A stretch of DNA of 64,000 bases, taken from contig NZ_AP022610.1 in the NCBI RefSeq assembly GCF_010729665.1, positions 3,534,001-3,598,000 on the forward strand, in the 5' to 3' direction. Source of the stretch: Mycolicibacterium madagascariense (GTDB lineage Bacteria; Actinomycetota; Actinomycetes; Mycobacteriales; Mycobacteriaceae). The notes beneath the pieces are model-generated. The model saw only the letters and a list, made by a program, of their open reading frames with translations, was not told the origin of the DNA and searched no databases. Shown here piece after piece: positions 54,782 to 64,000 of this stretch; within the stretch, counting starts at the first letter, position 1; each line of letters starts with the position of its first letter. A program made the translations under genes and the position numbers.

Positions 54782-55381
54782 GTGAATTCCCCCGTCACGG
54801 CGGGCGTTCTCGTCCTTCCCGGCGGCAAACCGAGAAGCGACGAGCCGTCCCGCGCGTTGCAGCTGGCCAACCTCCGGATCGACCTGATCGTGCAGTCACT
54901 GCGGCGGCGGGTGGGCGCCGGCGTCGAGGTGCGACAGGTGCGGTACCGGCTCAGGGGATGGAACGAGGGAGCCCTGGACGCCGTGCGCGACGGCCGGGCG
55001 GCGCTGCACGCGCTGAGCGAGACCGTCGGCGACGGCCCGGTGGTCGTCGTCGGGCATTCGATGGGCGGCCGGGTCGCGGCGCATCTGGCAGCCGAGGGAG
55101 GCGTCGCTGCCGTCGCTGCCCTCGCGCCGTGGTGGCCGACGAACGACGCCGACCTGATCCCTCCGTCGTGCCGGTTGCTCACCATGCACGGCACCGCCGA
55201 CACGTGGACCGATCCCGTCGCCTCCCGGCGGCAGACCGAACGGGCCGCCGCCCGCGGCGTCGACGCCACCTGGGTCGGGTTCCCCGGCGCGGGACACTTC
55301 CTGCTGAAGGACTACGCCCGGTGGCATCGGCTCACCGCCGACTTCGTCATCGCGCAGTGGTCGGAGCGGTCGCAGACCTAG
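54782..55381 (+). CDS. Alpha/beta hydrolase (KANL3/Tex30-like)
   Basis: This 199-residue alpha/beta hydrolase has the nucleophile elbow VVVGHSMGGRVAAHLA. An oxyanion loop lies near GVLVLPGGKP, and an acid and histidine pair in MHGTADTWTDP and GAGHFLLKDY. The small size and lack of a lid suggest a broad esterase. GTG 54782 begins the conserved strand; no SD-like motif is obvious. The substrate is unknown. Confidence 0.83.
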   Translation: MNSPVTAGVLVLPGGKPRSDEPSRALQLANLRIDLIVQSLRRRVGAGVEVRQVRYRLRGWNEGALDAVRDGRAALHALSETVGDGPVVVVGHSMGGRVAAHLAAEGGVAAVAALAPWWPTNDADLIPPSCRLLTMHGTADTWTDPVASRRQTERAAARGVDATWVGFPGAGHFLLKDYARWHRLTADFVIAQWSERSQT

Positions 55382-55397
55382 CGACCACCACCCGGTG

Positions 55398-55769
55398 TCA
55401 GTCGCGCGCGTCCTTGGTGGTCGTCGCCTCGTCGTGCGCCTCGACGCCGACGGCCGAAGTCTCCGGCTCGTCGTGCTCGACGTGGCTGACGGTCGTCTCG
55501 GCGTCGGACGGCTCGTCGGGATAGTCCTCGGTGACCTCGGACTCCGGCACCGCGGGCATGACGGTCGTGTCGTGGTCGTGGGTGTCGTCGGCGTCGACGT
55601 CACCCTCGGTGGTGCGCGAACGCTCCCGCAGCGCGTCGACGATCAACAGCACGACGCCGATCACGCTCGCCCCGATGCACACCCAGGCGATCAGCTCATT
55701 GCTGGTGACGACCGCCGTCACCAGGGCCGCGAGGCCAATGACGGCAAGGACGAGCGCAACGATGAGCAT
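55398..55769 (-). CDS. Two-TM membrane protein with acidic cytoplasmic-type tail
   Basis: This 123-residue protein has two close membrane spans (LIVALVLAVIGLAALVTAVVTS and IAWVCIGASVIGVVLLIVDAL). A long tail follows, rich in Asp, Glu, His and Thr (EGDVDADDTHDHDTT, DEPSDAETTVSHVEHDEPE), which is probably disordered. The equivalent position beside wag31 holds a transmembrane hypothetical gene in M. tuberculosis. Its start ATG 55769 is 19 bp after the wag31 stop, so it is co-transcribed with the polar growth factor and may be part of that machinery. Confidence 0.75.
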   Translation of the reverse strand: MLIVALVLAVIGLAALVTAVVTSNELIAWVCIGASVIGVVLLIVDALRERSRTTEGDVDADDTHDHDTTVMPAVPESEVTEDYPDEPSDAETTVSHVEHDEPETSAVGVEAHDEATTTKDARD

Positions 55770-55788
55770 CAGTCAGTCTGCCTAACGG

Positions 55789-56613
55789 TCAGTTGTTTCC
55801 CCGGTTGAACTGGTTGAACCCGCCGCCGTCGTTGTTGGCCGTCGAGTCGACCGGAGCCGCCGACCCGCGCTGGCCGAGCTCTTCGAGCTGCGACTCCAGG
55901 TACGTCTTGAGCCGGGTCCGGTATTCGCGCTCGAAGGTCCGCAGCTGCTCGAGCCTGCCCTCCAGCACGGTGCGCTGCTGGTTGATGGTGCCCATGATCT
56001 CGGAGTGCTTGCGCTCGGCATCGGCCTGCAGGGCGTCGGCCTTCTCCTGCGCCTGCCGCAGCTGAGCCTCCGAACGCGTCTGCGCGTCGGCCAGCAGGGC
56101 GTCGGCGCGGGCCTTGGCCTCCGACACCGTGGTCTCCGCGGTGTGGCGGGCCTCGCTGACCATGGCGTCGGCCTGGGCGCGGGCATCGGCGAGCAGCTTG
56201 TCGGACTCCGCCTTGGCGGTACCGGTCAGACGGTCGGCGGTGTCCTGCGCCAGACCGAGGATCTTCGCGGCCCTGACGTGGGAGTCCTCGCTGGCCGGCG
56301 CGGCGGCGACGGGCTGCGGCGGCGCCTCGTACGCCGGCTGGGGCGCGGCGACGGGCTCGGGCTCCGGCTCGGGCTGCTGGTACTGCGGGATCGACTGCGT
56401 CGCCTGGACGCCGCTGCCGGAACGCGCGGAGGCGAGGTCCTGGTCGAGCTCGGACACGCGCTGGCGGAGATCGGCGTTCTCCTCGATGAGACGAGTCAGC
56501 TCGTTCTCGACCAGGTCGAGGAACGCGTCGACCTCGTCCTCGTTGTAACCGCGCTTACCGATCGGCGGCTTGCTGAACGCGACGTTGTGCACGTCGGCTG
56601 GTGTGAGCGGCAT
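55789..56613 (-). CDS. wag31: Wag31 (DivIVA), polar growth scaffold
   Basis: Wag31 (274 residues) marks cell poles and directs new wall synthesis. The N-terminal DivIVA lipid-binding domain ([33 protein letters not shown]) is followed by a proline/glutamine-rich linker (about 80-115). A long coiled coil has heptad-like Ala/Glu/Arg repeats ([22 protein letters not shown]), and the tail reaches [12 protein letters not shown] 56613 begins the canonical [10 protein letters not shown]. The upstream 184 bp carry a -10-like box and an inverted repeat. Confidence 0.97.
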   Translation of the reverse strand: MPLTPADVHNVAFSKPPIGKRGYNEDEVDAFLDLVENELTRLIEENADLRQRVSELDQDLASARSGSGVQATQSIPQYQQPEPEPEPVAAPQPAYEAPPQPVAAAPASEDSHVRAAKILGLAQDTADRLTGTAKAESDKLLADARAQADAMVSEARHTAETTVSEAKARADALLADAQTRSEAQLRQAQEKADALQADAERKHSEIMGTINQQRTVLEGRLEQLRTFEREYRTRLKTYLESQLEELGQRGSAAPVDSTANNDGGGFNQFNRGNN

Positions 56614-56635
56614 CGTCTGCCCCCTTGAGGTCTGG

Positions 56636-56659
56636 ACCGGCAACCGGTGTCAAAGTGTA
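56636..56659 (-). promoter_or_regulatory. Candidate -10 box and leader inverted repeat of wag31
   Basis: TACACT on the minus strand (56659-56654) fits a -10. Downstream, in the leader, ACCGG and CCGGT (56636-56648) form an inverted repeat around three bases, 23 bp before the start codon. The rest of the 184-bp gap to yggT has AT-richer patches but no recognisable gene. Confidence 0.4.
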
Positions 56660-56797
56660 GAGCCATGCTGGAGTAACTGGCGTCCATCCTGTCACAGCAG
56701 ACCCGGCGGTTGCTGGTGAGGTCCAGAAATAAGAGCGATTTTCACAGTACGAGCAGGCCACGTCGGGCGTGCCAAGCCTCCCAGGGCTAGCTCGAGG

Positions 56798-57082
56798 TTA
56801 CTGGCTCCACGCCAGTTCCATGCCGATGAATGCGGCCAGCAGCAGCACCATGATCGACAGGTCGAAACGCACCGCACCTATCGTGAGCTGGGGAATCAAG
56901 CGGCGCAGGAGCTTCACCGGCGGGTCGGTCACCGTCATGATCACCTCGAGGACGACGACCATGAAGCCCCGCGGCCGCCAGTCCCTGCTGAACGAGCGCA
57001 CGAATTCGACGACCACCCGTGCGATCAGCAGCAACCAGAAGGCGAACAGCACGAAGCCCAGGATCGAGAAGAACAGGGACAA
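56798..57082 (-). CDS. yggT: YggT family membrane protein
   Basis: The gene encodes 94 residues with two membrane spans (LFFSILGFVLFAFWLLLIARVVVEF and FDLSIMVLLLAAFIGMELAW). Between them is the YggT signature VIMTVTDPPVKLLRRLIPQL. It is always found between sepF and wag31 in actinobacteria, which suggests a role at the division septum. TTG 57082 is chosen; no ATG or GTG precedes the first span in frame. Confidence 0.9.
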   Translation of the reverse strand: MSLFFSILGFVLFAFWLLLIARVVVEFVRSFSRDWRPRGFMVVVLEVIMTVTDPPVKLLRRLIPQLTIGAVRFDLSIMVLLLAAFIGMELAWSQ

Positions 57083-57200
57083 CGGTGCGACCTCACTCCA
57101 GGCGGTGGTGACAGTGGTGACGACGGGGAGGCGAGTCGGGCCGGACTCGCCTCGTCAGCCTACCCGTCCGGCCCTCGTCACCCGTGGTCGTGCGCCCGGT

Positions 57201-57863
57201 TCACTGATAGGCGTAGAAGCCCGCCTCGGCGATGCGCCGGCGCTCGTCGGCGGTGACGTCGACGTCGGCCGGGGAGAGCAGGAACACCTTGGTCGCGACC
57301 TTGTCGAACGAGCCGCGCAGAGCGAACGCGAGTCCGGCCGCGAAGTCGACCAGGCGCTTGGCGTCGGCGTTGTCCATCGACACCAGGTCCATGATCACCG
57401 GCGTGCCGTCGCGGAAGCGCTCACCGATGGTGCGGGCCTCGCTGTAGTCCTTGGGGCGCAGCGTGGTGATCTTCGCCAGCGGGCTGCCCTCCTCGAACAG
57501 CGCGGCCATCCGGCGCGGCTCCATCGCCACGGCACCGTTGGTCGCCCCGCGCAGGGTGTTGAAGCGCGGGCGTTCGAATTCGCGGCGGCCGCGGAACGAG
57601 GGCTCGTCGAGGTAGCTGCCGCGGTATCCCGCTGGGGCGCCTGCCATTTCGCGTTCGAATTCGCGGCTGCTCACGCGGTCCATGCGGTCGTCGTAGCCGG
57701 CGGGACGGGCGTCGTACCCGCGGCCGTCGTCGTCGAAGCGCTCGTCCCGGGCGCGACGGGGGTACGCGCGGGGCGAACGCTCCTCGTCGTCGTAGTACTC
57801 GTCGTCGTAATCGTCCATCGGAGCCATGCCAAAGTAGGCCTTGACCTTATGCAGTGTGCTCAT
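57201..57863 (-). CDS. sepF: SepF, FtsZ membrane anchor
   Basis: SepF (220 residues) bundles FtsZ filaments and ties them to the membrane. The N-terminal amphipathic stretch ([16 protein letters not shown]) is the expected membrane-binding element. A disordered Asp/Tyr/Arg-rich linker ([18 protein letters not shown]) leads to the conserved C-terminal domain ([48 protein letters not shown]). The start is ATG 57863, 19 bp after the yggS stop. Confidence 0.96.
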   Translation of the reverse strand: MSTLHKVKAYFGMAPMDDYDDEYYDDEERSPRAYPRRARDERFDDDGRGYDARPAGYDDRMDRVSSREFEREMAGAPAGYRGSYLDEPSFRGRREFERPRFNTLRGATNGAVAMEPRRMAALFEEGSPLAKITTLRPKDYSEARTIGERFRDGTPVIMDLVSMDNADAKRLVDFAAGLAFALRGSFDKVATKVFLLSPADVDVTADERRRIAEAGFYAYQ

Positions 57864-57882
57864 CGGAGACCCTTCTGATGAC

Positions 57883-58695
57883 TCATGACCGTGTTGTCTG
57901 TGATGAAGATGTGACTGGAGTGACTACTCCGGGTGACGTTAGAGGACGTTGACCCATAAGCGCGGTACCGACACGCACACAGGTCGAGCCGTGTCGTACC
58001 GCCGTCTCGAGGTCACCCGACATTCCCGCGGAGAGACCGAGCCGTTGCTGGTAGGAAGCCTGTACCCGCCGCAGTTCCTCCTCTAAACGCGTGAATGCCG
58101 CTGTGACGTCAGCATTTATCGGAGGGATCGCCATGAGCCCGACGAACTCGAGCCCGTCGGTGGCGTCGGCGAGCGCGCACAGGTCGTCCACGAGGTGCGG
58201 CTGCTGCACGTCGACGCCCCCGCGGGCCTCGTCGCCGTCCAGACTCACCTGCAGGTAGACCCGCAGCGGCTCGGCACGCAGCCCCTCGGACATGGCCGCC
58301 ACCGCCCCCCTGCCGAGCGCCTCGACGAGCGGGGCGCCGTCCACCGAATGCGCGGCGTACGCCCAGCGCGCCACCGCGCGGGCCTTCTTGCGCTGAATGC
58401 TGCCGATCATGTGCCAGCGGATCGTCGGCGCGGGGTCCTCCCCCGAGGAACTCTCGGCCAGCTCGGCGATCTTCTTCGACGCCTCCTGCTCGCGCGATTC
58501 GCCGAAGGAGCGGCAGCCGAGGTCGATCAGCGTCGCGATGTCGGAGAACGGGAAGAACTTCGTGACGGGCAGCAGCTCGACGTCGGCCGGGTCGCGGCCG
58601 GCCGCCGTCGCGGCGTCCGCGATGCGGGTCCGTAGCGCGGCCAGGGCTTCGGCGAGTTCGGCGGCGCGGGCGGAAGTCGTTGCGGCCACGGTCAT
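57883..58695 (-). CDS. yggS: YggS/PLPBP family pyridoxal-phosphate-binding protein
   Basis: The gene encodes 270 residues of the alanine-racemase-like TIM barrel with the PLP lysine Lys46 in [10 protein letters not shown]. Further segments are [26 protein letters not shown], a FVGLMAIPP loop and [10 protein letters not shown] at the phosphate site. This family maintains vitamin B6 balance and has no racemase activity. ATG 58695 overlaps the pgeF stop by ATGA. The conserved order in mycobacteria is ftsZ-pgeF-yggS-sepF. Confidence 0.93.
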   Translation of the reverse strand: MTVAATTSARAAELAEALAALRTRIADAATAAGRDPADVELLPVTKFFPFSDIATLIDLGCRSFGESREQEASKKIAELAESSSGEDPAPTIRWHMIGSIQRKKARAVARWAYAAHSVDGAPLVEALGRGAVAAMSEGLRAEPLRVYLQVSLDGDEARGGVDVQQPHLVDDLCALADATDGLEFVGLMAIPPINADVTAAFTRLEEELRRVQASYQQRLGLSAGMSGDLETAVRHGSTCVRVGTALMGQRPLTSPGVVTPVTSSSQTTRS

Positions 58696-59399
58696 TCCAT
58701 CCACACGAGGGACGCCAACCGCCCGGTCGGCGCACCCCGCCGATGACTGAACAGGGCGGGATCGTCGAACGTGCAGCGCGGATCGACGCCCACCGAGGCG
58801 ACGCCCACGTCGGCCAGCTGTTTGGCGATTCCGGCCCGCAGGTCGAGTCCGGCGGTCCCCCGCGACGTCGTCGTCCGACTGCCGGGCAGCGCCGCCTCGA
58901 CCTCGTCGGCCATCGCGTCGGGCACCTCGTAGTTGCGTCCGCTGACGGCGGGACCGAGCAGGACCGACACGTCCTCGACGTGCGCGCCCTTGGCGACCAT
59001 CGCTTCGATCGCGCGGGCGACGACGCCCTTCTGGGCCCCGACCCGCCCGGCGTGCACGGCGGCCACGACCCCCGCACGCGCGTCGGACATGAGCAGCGGG
59101 ACGCAGTCGGCGGTCACGACCGCCAGTGCGAGTCGCGGCGTCGCCGTCACGAGTCCGTCGGCGTCGTCGATGGTGTGGCCGACGGGTCCGTCGACCGTCA
59201 CGACGCGATCGCCGTGCACCTGGTTCATCCACACGATGCGGTGTTCGCCGAGCCCGATGGCCGCCGCGAGGCGGGACCGATTGGCCCCCACCGCGACCGG
59301 ATCGTCGCCCACGTGATCACCGAGGTTGAAGGAGTCGAACGGCGCGGCGGAGGCGCCGCCTGCCCTGGTGGTCGTCACCCGACGGATGCGGAAGGTCAC
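58692..59399 (-). CDS. pgeF: PgeF-like (YfiH/laccase-domain) peptidoglycan editing factor
   Basis: The 235-residue protein belongs to the copper/zinc-binding YfiH family. Metal and substrate motifs are VWMNQVHGDRV, LAVVTADCVPLLM and VAAVHAGRVGAQKGV, with the late SHRRG. PgeF is thought to remove wrongly incorporated residues (for example L-Ser) from peptidoglycan precursors. The usual HAGWRG reads HAGRVG, as in many actinobacteria. GTG 59399 is chosen; it ends 34 bp from ftsZ. It is coupled to yggS downstream. Confidence 0.9.
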   Translation of the reverse strand: MTFRIRRVTTTRAGGASAAPFDSFNLGDHVGDDPVAVGANRSRLAAAIGLGEHRIVWMNQVHGDRVVTVDGPVGHTIDDADGLVTATPRLALAVVTADCVPLLMSDARAGVVAAVHAGRVGAQKGVVARAIEAMVAKGAHVEDVSVLLGPAVSGRNYEVPDAMADEVEAALPGSRTTTSRGTAGLDLRAGIAKQLADVGVASVGVDPRCTFDDPALFSHRRGAPTGRLASLVWME

Positions 59400-59433
59400 G
59401 GTGCCAGTATCCCGGCCGTCGACTCGCCGCAGG

Positions 59434-60576
59434 TCAGTGGCGCATGAAGGGTGGCACGTCGACGTCGTCGTCATCGTCGCCACCGCCGCCGATGCTCACC
59501 GTCGCACCGTTGGTGTGCAGCGGAACGCTGGCGGGATCGATCGACTCGAACGCCGACGACGTGACCTTGCCGGCCCGGCCGGGCGTGATGCCCCCGGCAG
59601 CCGATCCCACGACGGGCTTGCGGCTGGGTCCGGCGGCGTCGAAGCCCGCGGCGATCACCGTGACGCGCACCTCGTCGCCGAGGGAGTCGTCGATGACGGT
59701 GCCGAAGATGATGTTGGCCTCGGGGTGGGCCGCGTCCTGCACCAGCGACGCGGCCTCGTTGATCTCGAACAGGCCGAGATCGCTGCCGCCCGCGACCGAC
59801 AGCAGCACGCCCTGGGCGCCCTCCATCGACGCCTCCAGCAGCGGTGAATTGATGGCCGTCTCGGCCGCCTTCAGCGCGCGGCCGTCGCCGCGGGCCGACC
59901 CGATGCCCATCAGCGCGGTGCCCGCACCGCTCATGACGCCCTTGACGTCGGCGAAGTCGACGTTGATCAGGCCGGGCGTCGTGATGAGGTCGGTGATGCC
60001 CTGCACGCCGTTGAGCAGCACCTCGTCGGCGCTGCGGAACGCGTCCATGAGCGAGACGGCGGCGTCGCCCATCTGCAGCAGGCGGTCGTTGGGGATCACG
60101 ATGAGCGTGTCGCAGCTCTCGCGCAGCGCCGCGATGCCCGACTCGGCCTGGTTGGACCGGCGCTTGCCCTCGAACGAGAAGGGCCGCGTGACGACCCCGA
60201 CCGTCAGCGCGCCGAGCTTGCGGGCGATCGTCGCGACGACCGGGGCGCCGCCGGTGCCGGTGCCACCGCCCTCACCCGCGGTGACGAACACCATGTCGGC
60301 GCCGCGCAGCAGTTCCTCGATGTCGTCCTTGGCGTCCTCGGCGGCCTTGCGACCCACCTCCGGGTCGGCGCCGGCGCCTAGGCCACGGGTCGAATCGCGG
60401 CCGACGTCGAGCTTGACGTCGGCGTCGCTCATCAACAACGCCTGCGCGTCGGTGTTGATGGCGATGAACTCGACGCCCTTCAGGCCCTGTTCGATCATGC
60501 GGTTGACGGCGTTGACGCCGCCGCCACCGATGCCGACCACCTTTATGACAGCGAGATAGTTGTGCGGGGGTGTCAT
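59434..60576 (-). CDS. ftsZ: FtsZ, cell-division tubulin homologue
   Basis: FtsZ (380 residues) polymerises with GTP to form the division ring. The N-terminal half is nearly identical to the mycobacterial reference as I remember it. The GTP motif is GGGTGTG (103-109), and the T7 loop lies near [16 protein letters not shown] variable linker is followed by the conserved C-terminal tail [10 protein letters not shown], which binds SepF and FtsW. ATG 60576 begins [13 protein letters not shown]. The gap to ftsQ is 145 bp and probably holds its own promoter, as is usual. Confidence 0.98.
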   Translation of the reverse strand: MTPPHNYLAVIKVVGIGGGGVNAVNRMIEQGLKGVEFIAINTDAQALLMSDADVKLDVGRDSTRGLGAGADPEVGRKAAEDAKDDIEELLRGADMVFVTAGEGGGTGTGGAPVVATIARKLGALTVGVVTRPFSFEGKRRSNQAESGIAALRESCDTLIVIPNDRLLQMGDAAVSLMDAFRSADEVLLNGVQGITDLITTPGLINVDFADVKGVMSGAGTALMGIGSARGDGRALKAAETAINSPLLEASMEGAQGVLLSVAGGSDLGLFEINEAASLVQDAAHPEANIIFGTVIDDSLGDEVRVTVIAAGFDAAGPSRKPVVGSAAGGITPGRAGKVTSSAFESIDPASVPLHTNGATVSIGGGGDDDDDVDVPPFMRH

Positions 60577-60721
60577 CGGTAGGTTCCTCCTGTGCAAACC
60601 CTCAACCTCAACCACAGGCTTAGAGTTATGTCAAGTAGTGTCGCGCAAAAAGAACGGTAGGGCGAGCGCGCGACGTATCGGCGCAGGCGCGCCGCGACAC
60701 GCCGCGTGATTTTCCGCGGCG

Positions 60722-61633
60722 TTACTTGACGGTCGGCAGATCGGGACTGGACACGTCGTACGTCGTCCCCGGCTGAGTCAGCAGCGCACCGAGTTTGAGG
60801 GCCTTCTCGTCGGTGCGATCGGTGGTCCCCCAGATCACCTGCCGCCCGTCGACCAGCGTCAGCGTGATCGACGCGACCGACGGCGCCGCGATGCGGGCGA
60901 CCTGACTGGCCACCTCCGGCCGCAGTGCGGTCAGCACCTGCAGCGCCGCAAGGGTGGGCAGGTCCGTCGGGCCCGGCGTGTCGACGTCCAGATACGGCAG
61001 CCCCGGCGGCGGCGGTGCCGTCGCGAAGTCGACGCCGTCGCGGTCGAACAGGTGCGGCCCGTCCGGATAGTCCTTGACCACCACGGGGATTCGCTCGACG
61101 ATGGTGATCCGCAGCGTCGAGGGATACTCGCGTTGCACGCGGACGGTGGCCACCCGGCGGATGGCCGCGACGCGGTCGGCGACGGCGTCGGTGTCGATCT
61201 GCAGCAGCGGGGTGTTCGGTGCCACCGCGGCCGCCTGCTCCACCTCGTCCTGGGTCAGGGTGACCAGCCCGGTGATCTGCGTGACGCGCGCCGACATGAT
61301 GGGCGTGAAGTACAGCAGCAGCCCCGCGCCGACCACCAGCACGCTCACCAGTGCCGACCACATCAGCGCCTTGAGGCCCCGAATGAGGCCGCGCGCAGGT
61401 GGTTTCGGCTCGTCGGAGGAACGGGCGGTGACCCGTCGCTTGGCCTCGCGCCTGGCGTTCTCGATTGCGATCGCCCGCTCCTGGGCCGCGCGGCGCTCCT
61501 CGCGTTCGCGCCTGGCCCTGCGCCGGGGACCCTCGAACTCACCCGTGCCGGCCTCGTCGGGCGCCTCGTCGAGCTGAGCGGCCGGGTCGGCCTCGGCCTC
61601 CTCGGTGGTGGGCGTGTCGGTCGGTTCGGTCAC
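60722..61633 (-). CDS. ftsQ: FtsQ, division-site membrane protein
   Basis: FtsQ (303 residues) links cytoplasmic and outer parts of the divisome. An N-terminal cytoplasmic arm rich in Arg/Glu ([20 protein letters not shown]) precedes one membrane span (about 92-110, [20 protein letters not shown]). The POTRA domain follows ([41 protein letters not shown]) and then the FtsQ/DivIB beta domain. GTG 61633 overlaps the murC stop by GTGA. Confidence 0.93.
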   Translation of the reverse strand: MTEPTDTPTTEEAEADPAAQLDEAPDEAGTGEFEGPRRRARREREERRAAQERAIAIENARREAKRRVTARSSDEPKPPARGLIRGLKALMWSALVSVLVVGAGLLLYFTPIMSARVTQITGLVTLTQDEVEQAAAVAPNTPLLQIDTDAVADRVAAIRRVATVRVQREYPSTLRITIVERIPVVVKDYPDGPHLFDRDGVDFATAPPPPGLPYLDVDTPGPTDLPTLAALQVLTALRPEVASQVARIAAPSVASITLTLVDGRQVIWGTTDRTDEKALKLGALLTQPGTTYDVSSPDLPTVK

Positions 61634-63087
61634 GACGGCCGCGCCCCGGGGACGTCGCGGCTCGCGCGCCGCTGCACGGCGGCCAGGATCTCGGCGCCGA
61701 GCAGGGTGACGTCCCCCGCCCCCATCGTCACCACGACGTCACCCGGCCGCGCCGAGGCCGCCACCAGGTCCGCGACCGCCGAGAAGTCGGGCACGTACCG
61801 CTTCGCCACGGTGACGTGCTCGGCGACGCTGGCCCCGCTGACGCCGGCGATGGGCTGCTCACGCGCGGCGTACACGTCGAGTACGAACACCTCGTCGGCG
61901 CGGCTGAGCGCCTGGCCGAACTCCGCGGCGAAGGTCTGCGTCCGCGAGTAGAGGTGCGGCTGGAACACCACGAGGGAGCGGCCGTGCCCGGCGACGTCCC
62001 GCAGCGCCTCGAGCGTGGCGTTCACCTCGGTGGGATGGTGGGCGTAGTCGTCGAACACCCGGACCCCCGCCGCCGTCCCCACCGACTCGAAGCGACGGCG
62101 GACGCCCTCGAACGCGGCGAGCCCGTCGAGTACGGTCACCACGTCCGCCCCGGCCCGTGTCGCCGCCAGCAGCGCCCCGAGGGCGTTGAGGGCCATGTGC
62201 CTGCCGGGGACCGCGAGCCGCATGCCCCGCGGTTGCGCGTCGCCCGCGAGCTGCACGGTCGCGACGCTGCCGGTGCCCTGCTGCTCCCACTTCACCAGCG
62301 CCGCAGCCAGATTCGCGTCGGCACCGTCGTCGCGCGGGGTGCCGTAGCGGAGCACCAGGACCCCGTCGGCCGCGGCGCGGTCGGCCAGCGCCGCCGCCCC
62401 GGGATCGTCGACGCACACGACGAGGGCGCCACCCGGGCGCAACCGCGCGACGAAGCGGTCGAACACCGACGCGTAGGCCTGCGCACTGCCGAAGAAGTCG
62501 AGGTGGTCGGCCTCGACGTTGGTGACGACCGCGACGTCGGGGGTGTACTCCAGCAGCGAGCCGTCGCTCTCGTCGGCCTCGGCGACGAAGCATTCGCCGC
62601 TGCCGTAGTGGGCGTTGGTGCCCGCCTCGCCGAGGTCGCCACCGACCGCGAACGACGGATCGAACCCGCTGCGCTGCAACGCCACGATCACCATCGACGT
62701 GGTGGTCGTCTTGCCGTGGGTGCCGGTCACCATCACCGTCGTGTAGCCGTCCATCAACCGGGCCAGCACCTCGGGGCGCAGGATGACCGGAATTCCCCGG
62801 CGCCGCGCCTCGACCAACTCGGGATTGTCCTTGGGGATGGCGGCATGCGTGCTGACGACGACGGTGGGCCCACCGGGCAGCATGTCCAGCGACGACGCGT
62901 CGTGACCGATCCGCACCTGGGCGCCGCGGGCCCGCAAGGCCGCCACGCCCCGCGACTCCTTCGCGTCGGACCCCGAGACCTCCCCGCCCCGGTCCAGCAG
63001 GATGCGGGCGATGCCCGACATGCCCGCGCCGCCGATGCCGACCATGTGCACGCGCTGCAGTTGCGGCGGCAGCACCCGCGGTGTCAT
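61630..63087 (-). CDS. murC: UDP-N-acetylmuramate-L-alanine ligase MurC
   Basis: MurC (485 residues) adds L-alanine to UDP-MurNAc in the cytoplasm. It shows the N-terminal nucleotide fold ([17 protein letters not shown]), the P-loop GTHGKTTT (122-129), [10 protein letters not shown], the [14 protein letters not shown] region and the C-terminal [15 protein letters not shown] 63087 overlaps the murG stop by ATGA and its own stop overlaps ftsQ, so the three genes are coupled. Confidence 0.97.
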   Translation of the reverse strand: MTPRVLPPQLQRVHMVGIGGAGMSGIARILLDRGGEVSGSDAKESRGVAALRARGAQVRIGHDASSLDMLPGGPTVVVSTHAAIPKDNPELVEARRRGIPVILRPEVLARLMDGYTTVMVTGTHGKTTTTSMVIVALQRSGFDPSFAVGGDLGEAGTNAHYGSGECFVAEADESDGSLLEYTPDVAVVTNVEADHLDFFGSAQAYASVFDRFVARLRPGGALVVCVDDPGAAALADRAAADGVLVLRYGTPRDDGADANLAAALVKWEQQGTGSVATVQLAGDAQPRGMRLAVPGRHMALNALGALLAATRAGADVVTVLDGLAAFEGVRRRFESVGTAAGVRVFDDYAHHPTEVNATLEALRDVAGHGRSLVVFQPHLYSRTQTFAAEFGQALSRADEVFVLDVYAAREQPIAGVSGASVAEHVTVAKRYVPDFSAVADLVAASARPGDVVVTMGAGDVTLLGAEILAAVQRRASRDVPGARPS

Positions 63088-64000
63088 CGCGACGCCCCCC
63101 GGACCTGGCTGGCGACCTCGAGTGCCACTTCGGCGACCCGGCGCGCGGCGTCGGGGTGGCCGGCGAGCGTGGCCGCGGTCGTCATGTCGGACAGGCGCTG
63201 GGGGTCCCCGAGCAGCACGCGGACGGTCTCGGCGACGAACGCCGAGGTCAGGTCGGCGTCGGACACCAGCATTCCGCCACCCGCACCGACGACCGGAAGC
63301 GCGTTGAGCCGCTGTTCGCCGTTGCCGATCGGCAGCGGAACGTACACCGCGGGCAGCCCGACGGCCGTCACCTCGGCCACCGTCATCGCGCCTGATCGAC
63401 AGATCGCGAGGTCGGCGGCGGCGTAGGCGAGGTCCATCCGGCTGAGGTACGGCACCGCGACGTAGGGCGGGTCGCCGGGGGCCCGCTCGCGTAGGTCGAG
63501 CTCGTTCTTGGGCCCGTGGGCGTGCAGGACCGAAATGCCCGCGGCGGCAAGCTCTTCGGCGGCCCCGGCGACCGCGCGGTTGAGCGACTGCGCCCCCTGG
63601 GACCCGCCGAACACCAGCAGCACCCGGGCGTCGTCGGCGAACCCGAAGTGCGCGCGGGCCTGCGCGCGCAGCGCGGCGCGGTCCAGGGACGTGATGGCCT
63701 CGCGGACCGGTACGCCCACCACCTCGACGTTGGGCAGCCCCGGCGCGGGCACCGCGGACAGCACCCGCCGCGCGGTGCGGGCACCGACGCGGTTCGCCCA
63801 CCCCGCGCTGGCGTTCGCCTCGTGGACCACGACGGGCACCCGGTGCCTGCCGAGCGCGCCCCCGCGGGCCGCGAGGTAGGCGGGCAGGGCGACGTAGCCG
63901 CCGAAGCCGATCACGACGTCGGCGCCGACCCGGTCGAAGATGGCGCGGGTCTCGCGGACCGCGGTGCGCACGCGCAGCGGCAGCCGGGCGAGGTCACCCG
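63084..64000 (-). CDS. murG: MurG glycosyltransferase, 5' end beyond the window
   Basis: This is the C-terminal part (about 305 residues) of the GT28 enzyme that adds GlcNAc to lipid I at the membrane. Visible are [15 protein letters not shown], the nucleotide-sugar loop [15 protein letters not shown] and the C-terminal binding site [24 protein letters not shown]. The frame stays open to base 64000, so roughly the first 70 residues, including the N-terminal glycine loops, are missing from view rather than lost. It is the first visible gene of murG-murC-ftsQ. Confidence 0.95.
   Translation of the reverse strand, partial: GDLARLPLRVRTAVRETRAIFDRVGADVVIGFGGYVALPAYLAARGGALGRHRVPVVVHEANASAGWANRVGARTARRVLSAVPAPGLPNVEVVGVPVREAITSLDRAALRAQARAHFGFADDARVLLVFGGSQGAQSLNRAVAGAAEELAAAGISVLHAHGPKNELDLRERAPGDPPYVAVPYLSRMDLAYAAADLAICRSGAMTVAEVTAVGLPAVYVPLPIGNGEQRLNALPVVGAGGGMLVSDADLTSAFVAETVRVLLGDPQRLSDMTTAATLAGHPDAARRVAEVALEVASQVRGASR

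Overview
The window reads as chromosomal DNA of a fast-growing mycobacterium (Mycolicibacterium type). Base composition is high in G+C throughout. MshC (mycothiol synthesis), Wag31, SepF and a near-canonical mycobacterial FtsZ are present. The order hisG-hisE-...-metH-PAC2-...-mshC-cysQ-...-uppP-...-lppL-pyrD-...-wag31-yggT-sepF-yggS-pgeF-ftsZ-ftsQ-murC-murG follows the block I remember from M. tuberculosis, but without PE/PPE genes and with several insertions. No phage, IS element or CRISPR array is visible.

Layout. (1) 1-6041: an accessory cluster with all the genes for a mycosporine-like amino acid (MAA). These are mysA (cyclase), mysB (O-methyltransferase), mysC (ATP-grasp) and mysD (Ddl-like ligase), tightly joined on the minus strand behind a HAD-like gene whose catalytic aspartates are gone. 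A divergent TetR regulator with a palindromic site faces them. (2) 6073-13355: zinc alcohol dehydrogenase, MarR regulator, flavoprotein disulfide reductase with a DUF4126 membrane protein, hisE-hisG, a GlcP-like sugar permease and a HAD phosphatase. (3) 13362-29893: metH behind a probable S-adenosylhomocysteine (SAH) riboswitch, PAC2, SDR, mshC, cysQ, an acetyltransferase with a GyrA-like N-terminus, SCO1664/DUF3090 genes, histidine phosphatase, uppP, lppL, DUF5703, pyrD, a PEBP protein and an M20 peptidase. (4) 29969-32169: tRNA-Leu(GAG) followed by a 2.04-kb island with an AbiE-like (type IV toxin-antitoxin) gene pair, bounded by 46-bp direct repeats of the tRNA 3' end. It carries no integrase. 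(5) 32145-36694: an esterase, a methyltransferase, a secreted polysaccharide deacetylase, a PhzF-like protein and two small proteins. (6) 36787-45606: nitrate assimilation, with a fused nitrate reductase (Mo-bisPGD enzyme plus flavodoxin/FNR module) and narK facing nirB-nirD. (7) 45644-51478: a tripartite tricarboxylate transporter (tctCBA plus a universal stress protein) facing a CitA/CitB-type two-component system. (8) 51483-55769: housekeeping and hypothetical genes. (9) 55789-64000: the division and cell-wall cluster from wag31 to murG, with murG cut by the window edge.

Some architectures recur. Four-base start/stop overlaps (GTGA or ATGA) join most operon genes. At two unrelated junctions (uppP/phosphatase and nirB/nirD) the gap is filled by tandem 32-bp repeats. 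Each repeat encodes an 11-codon minicistron that overlaps its neighbours by the same four bases, so they form a chain of stop/start couplings between the flanking genes.

All calls come from reading the sequence and from remembered family knowledge; no database search was run.
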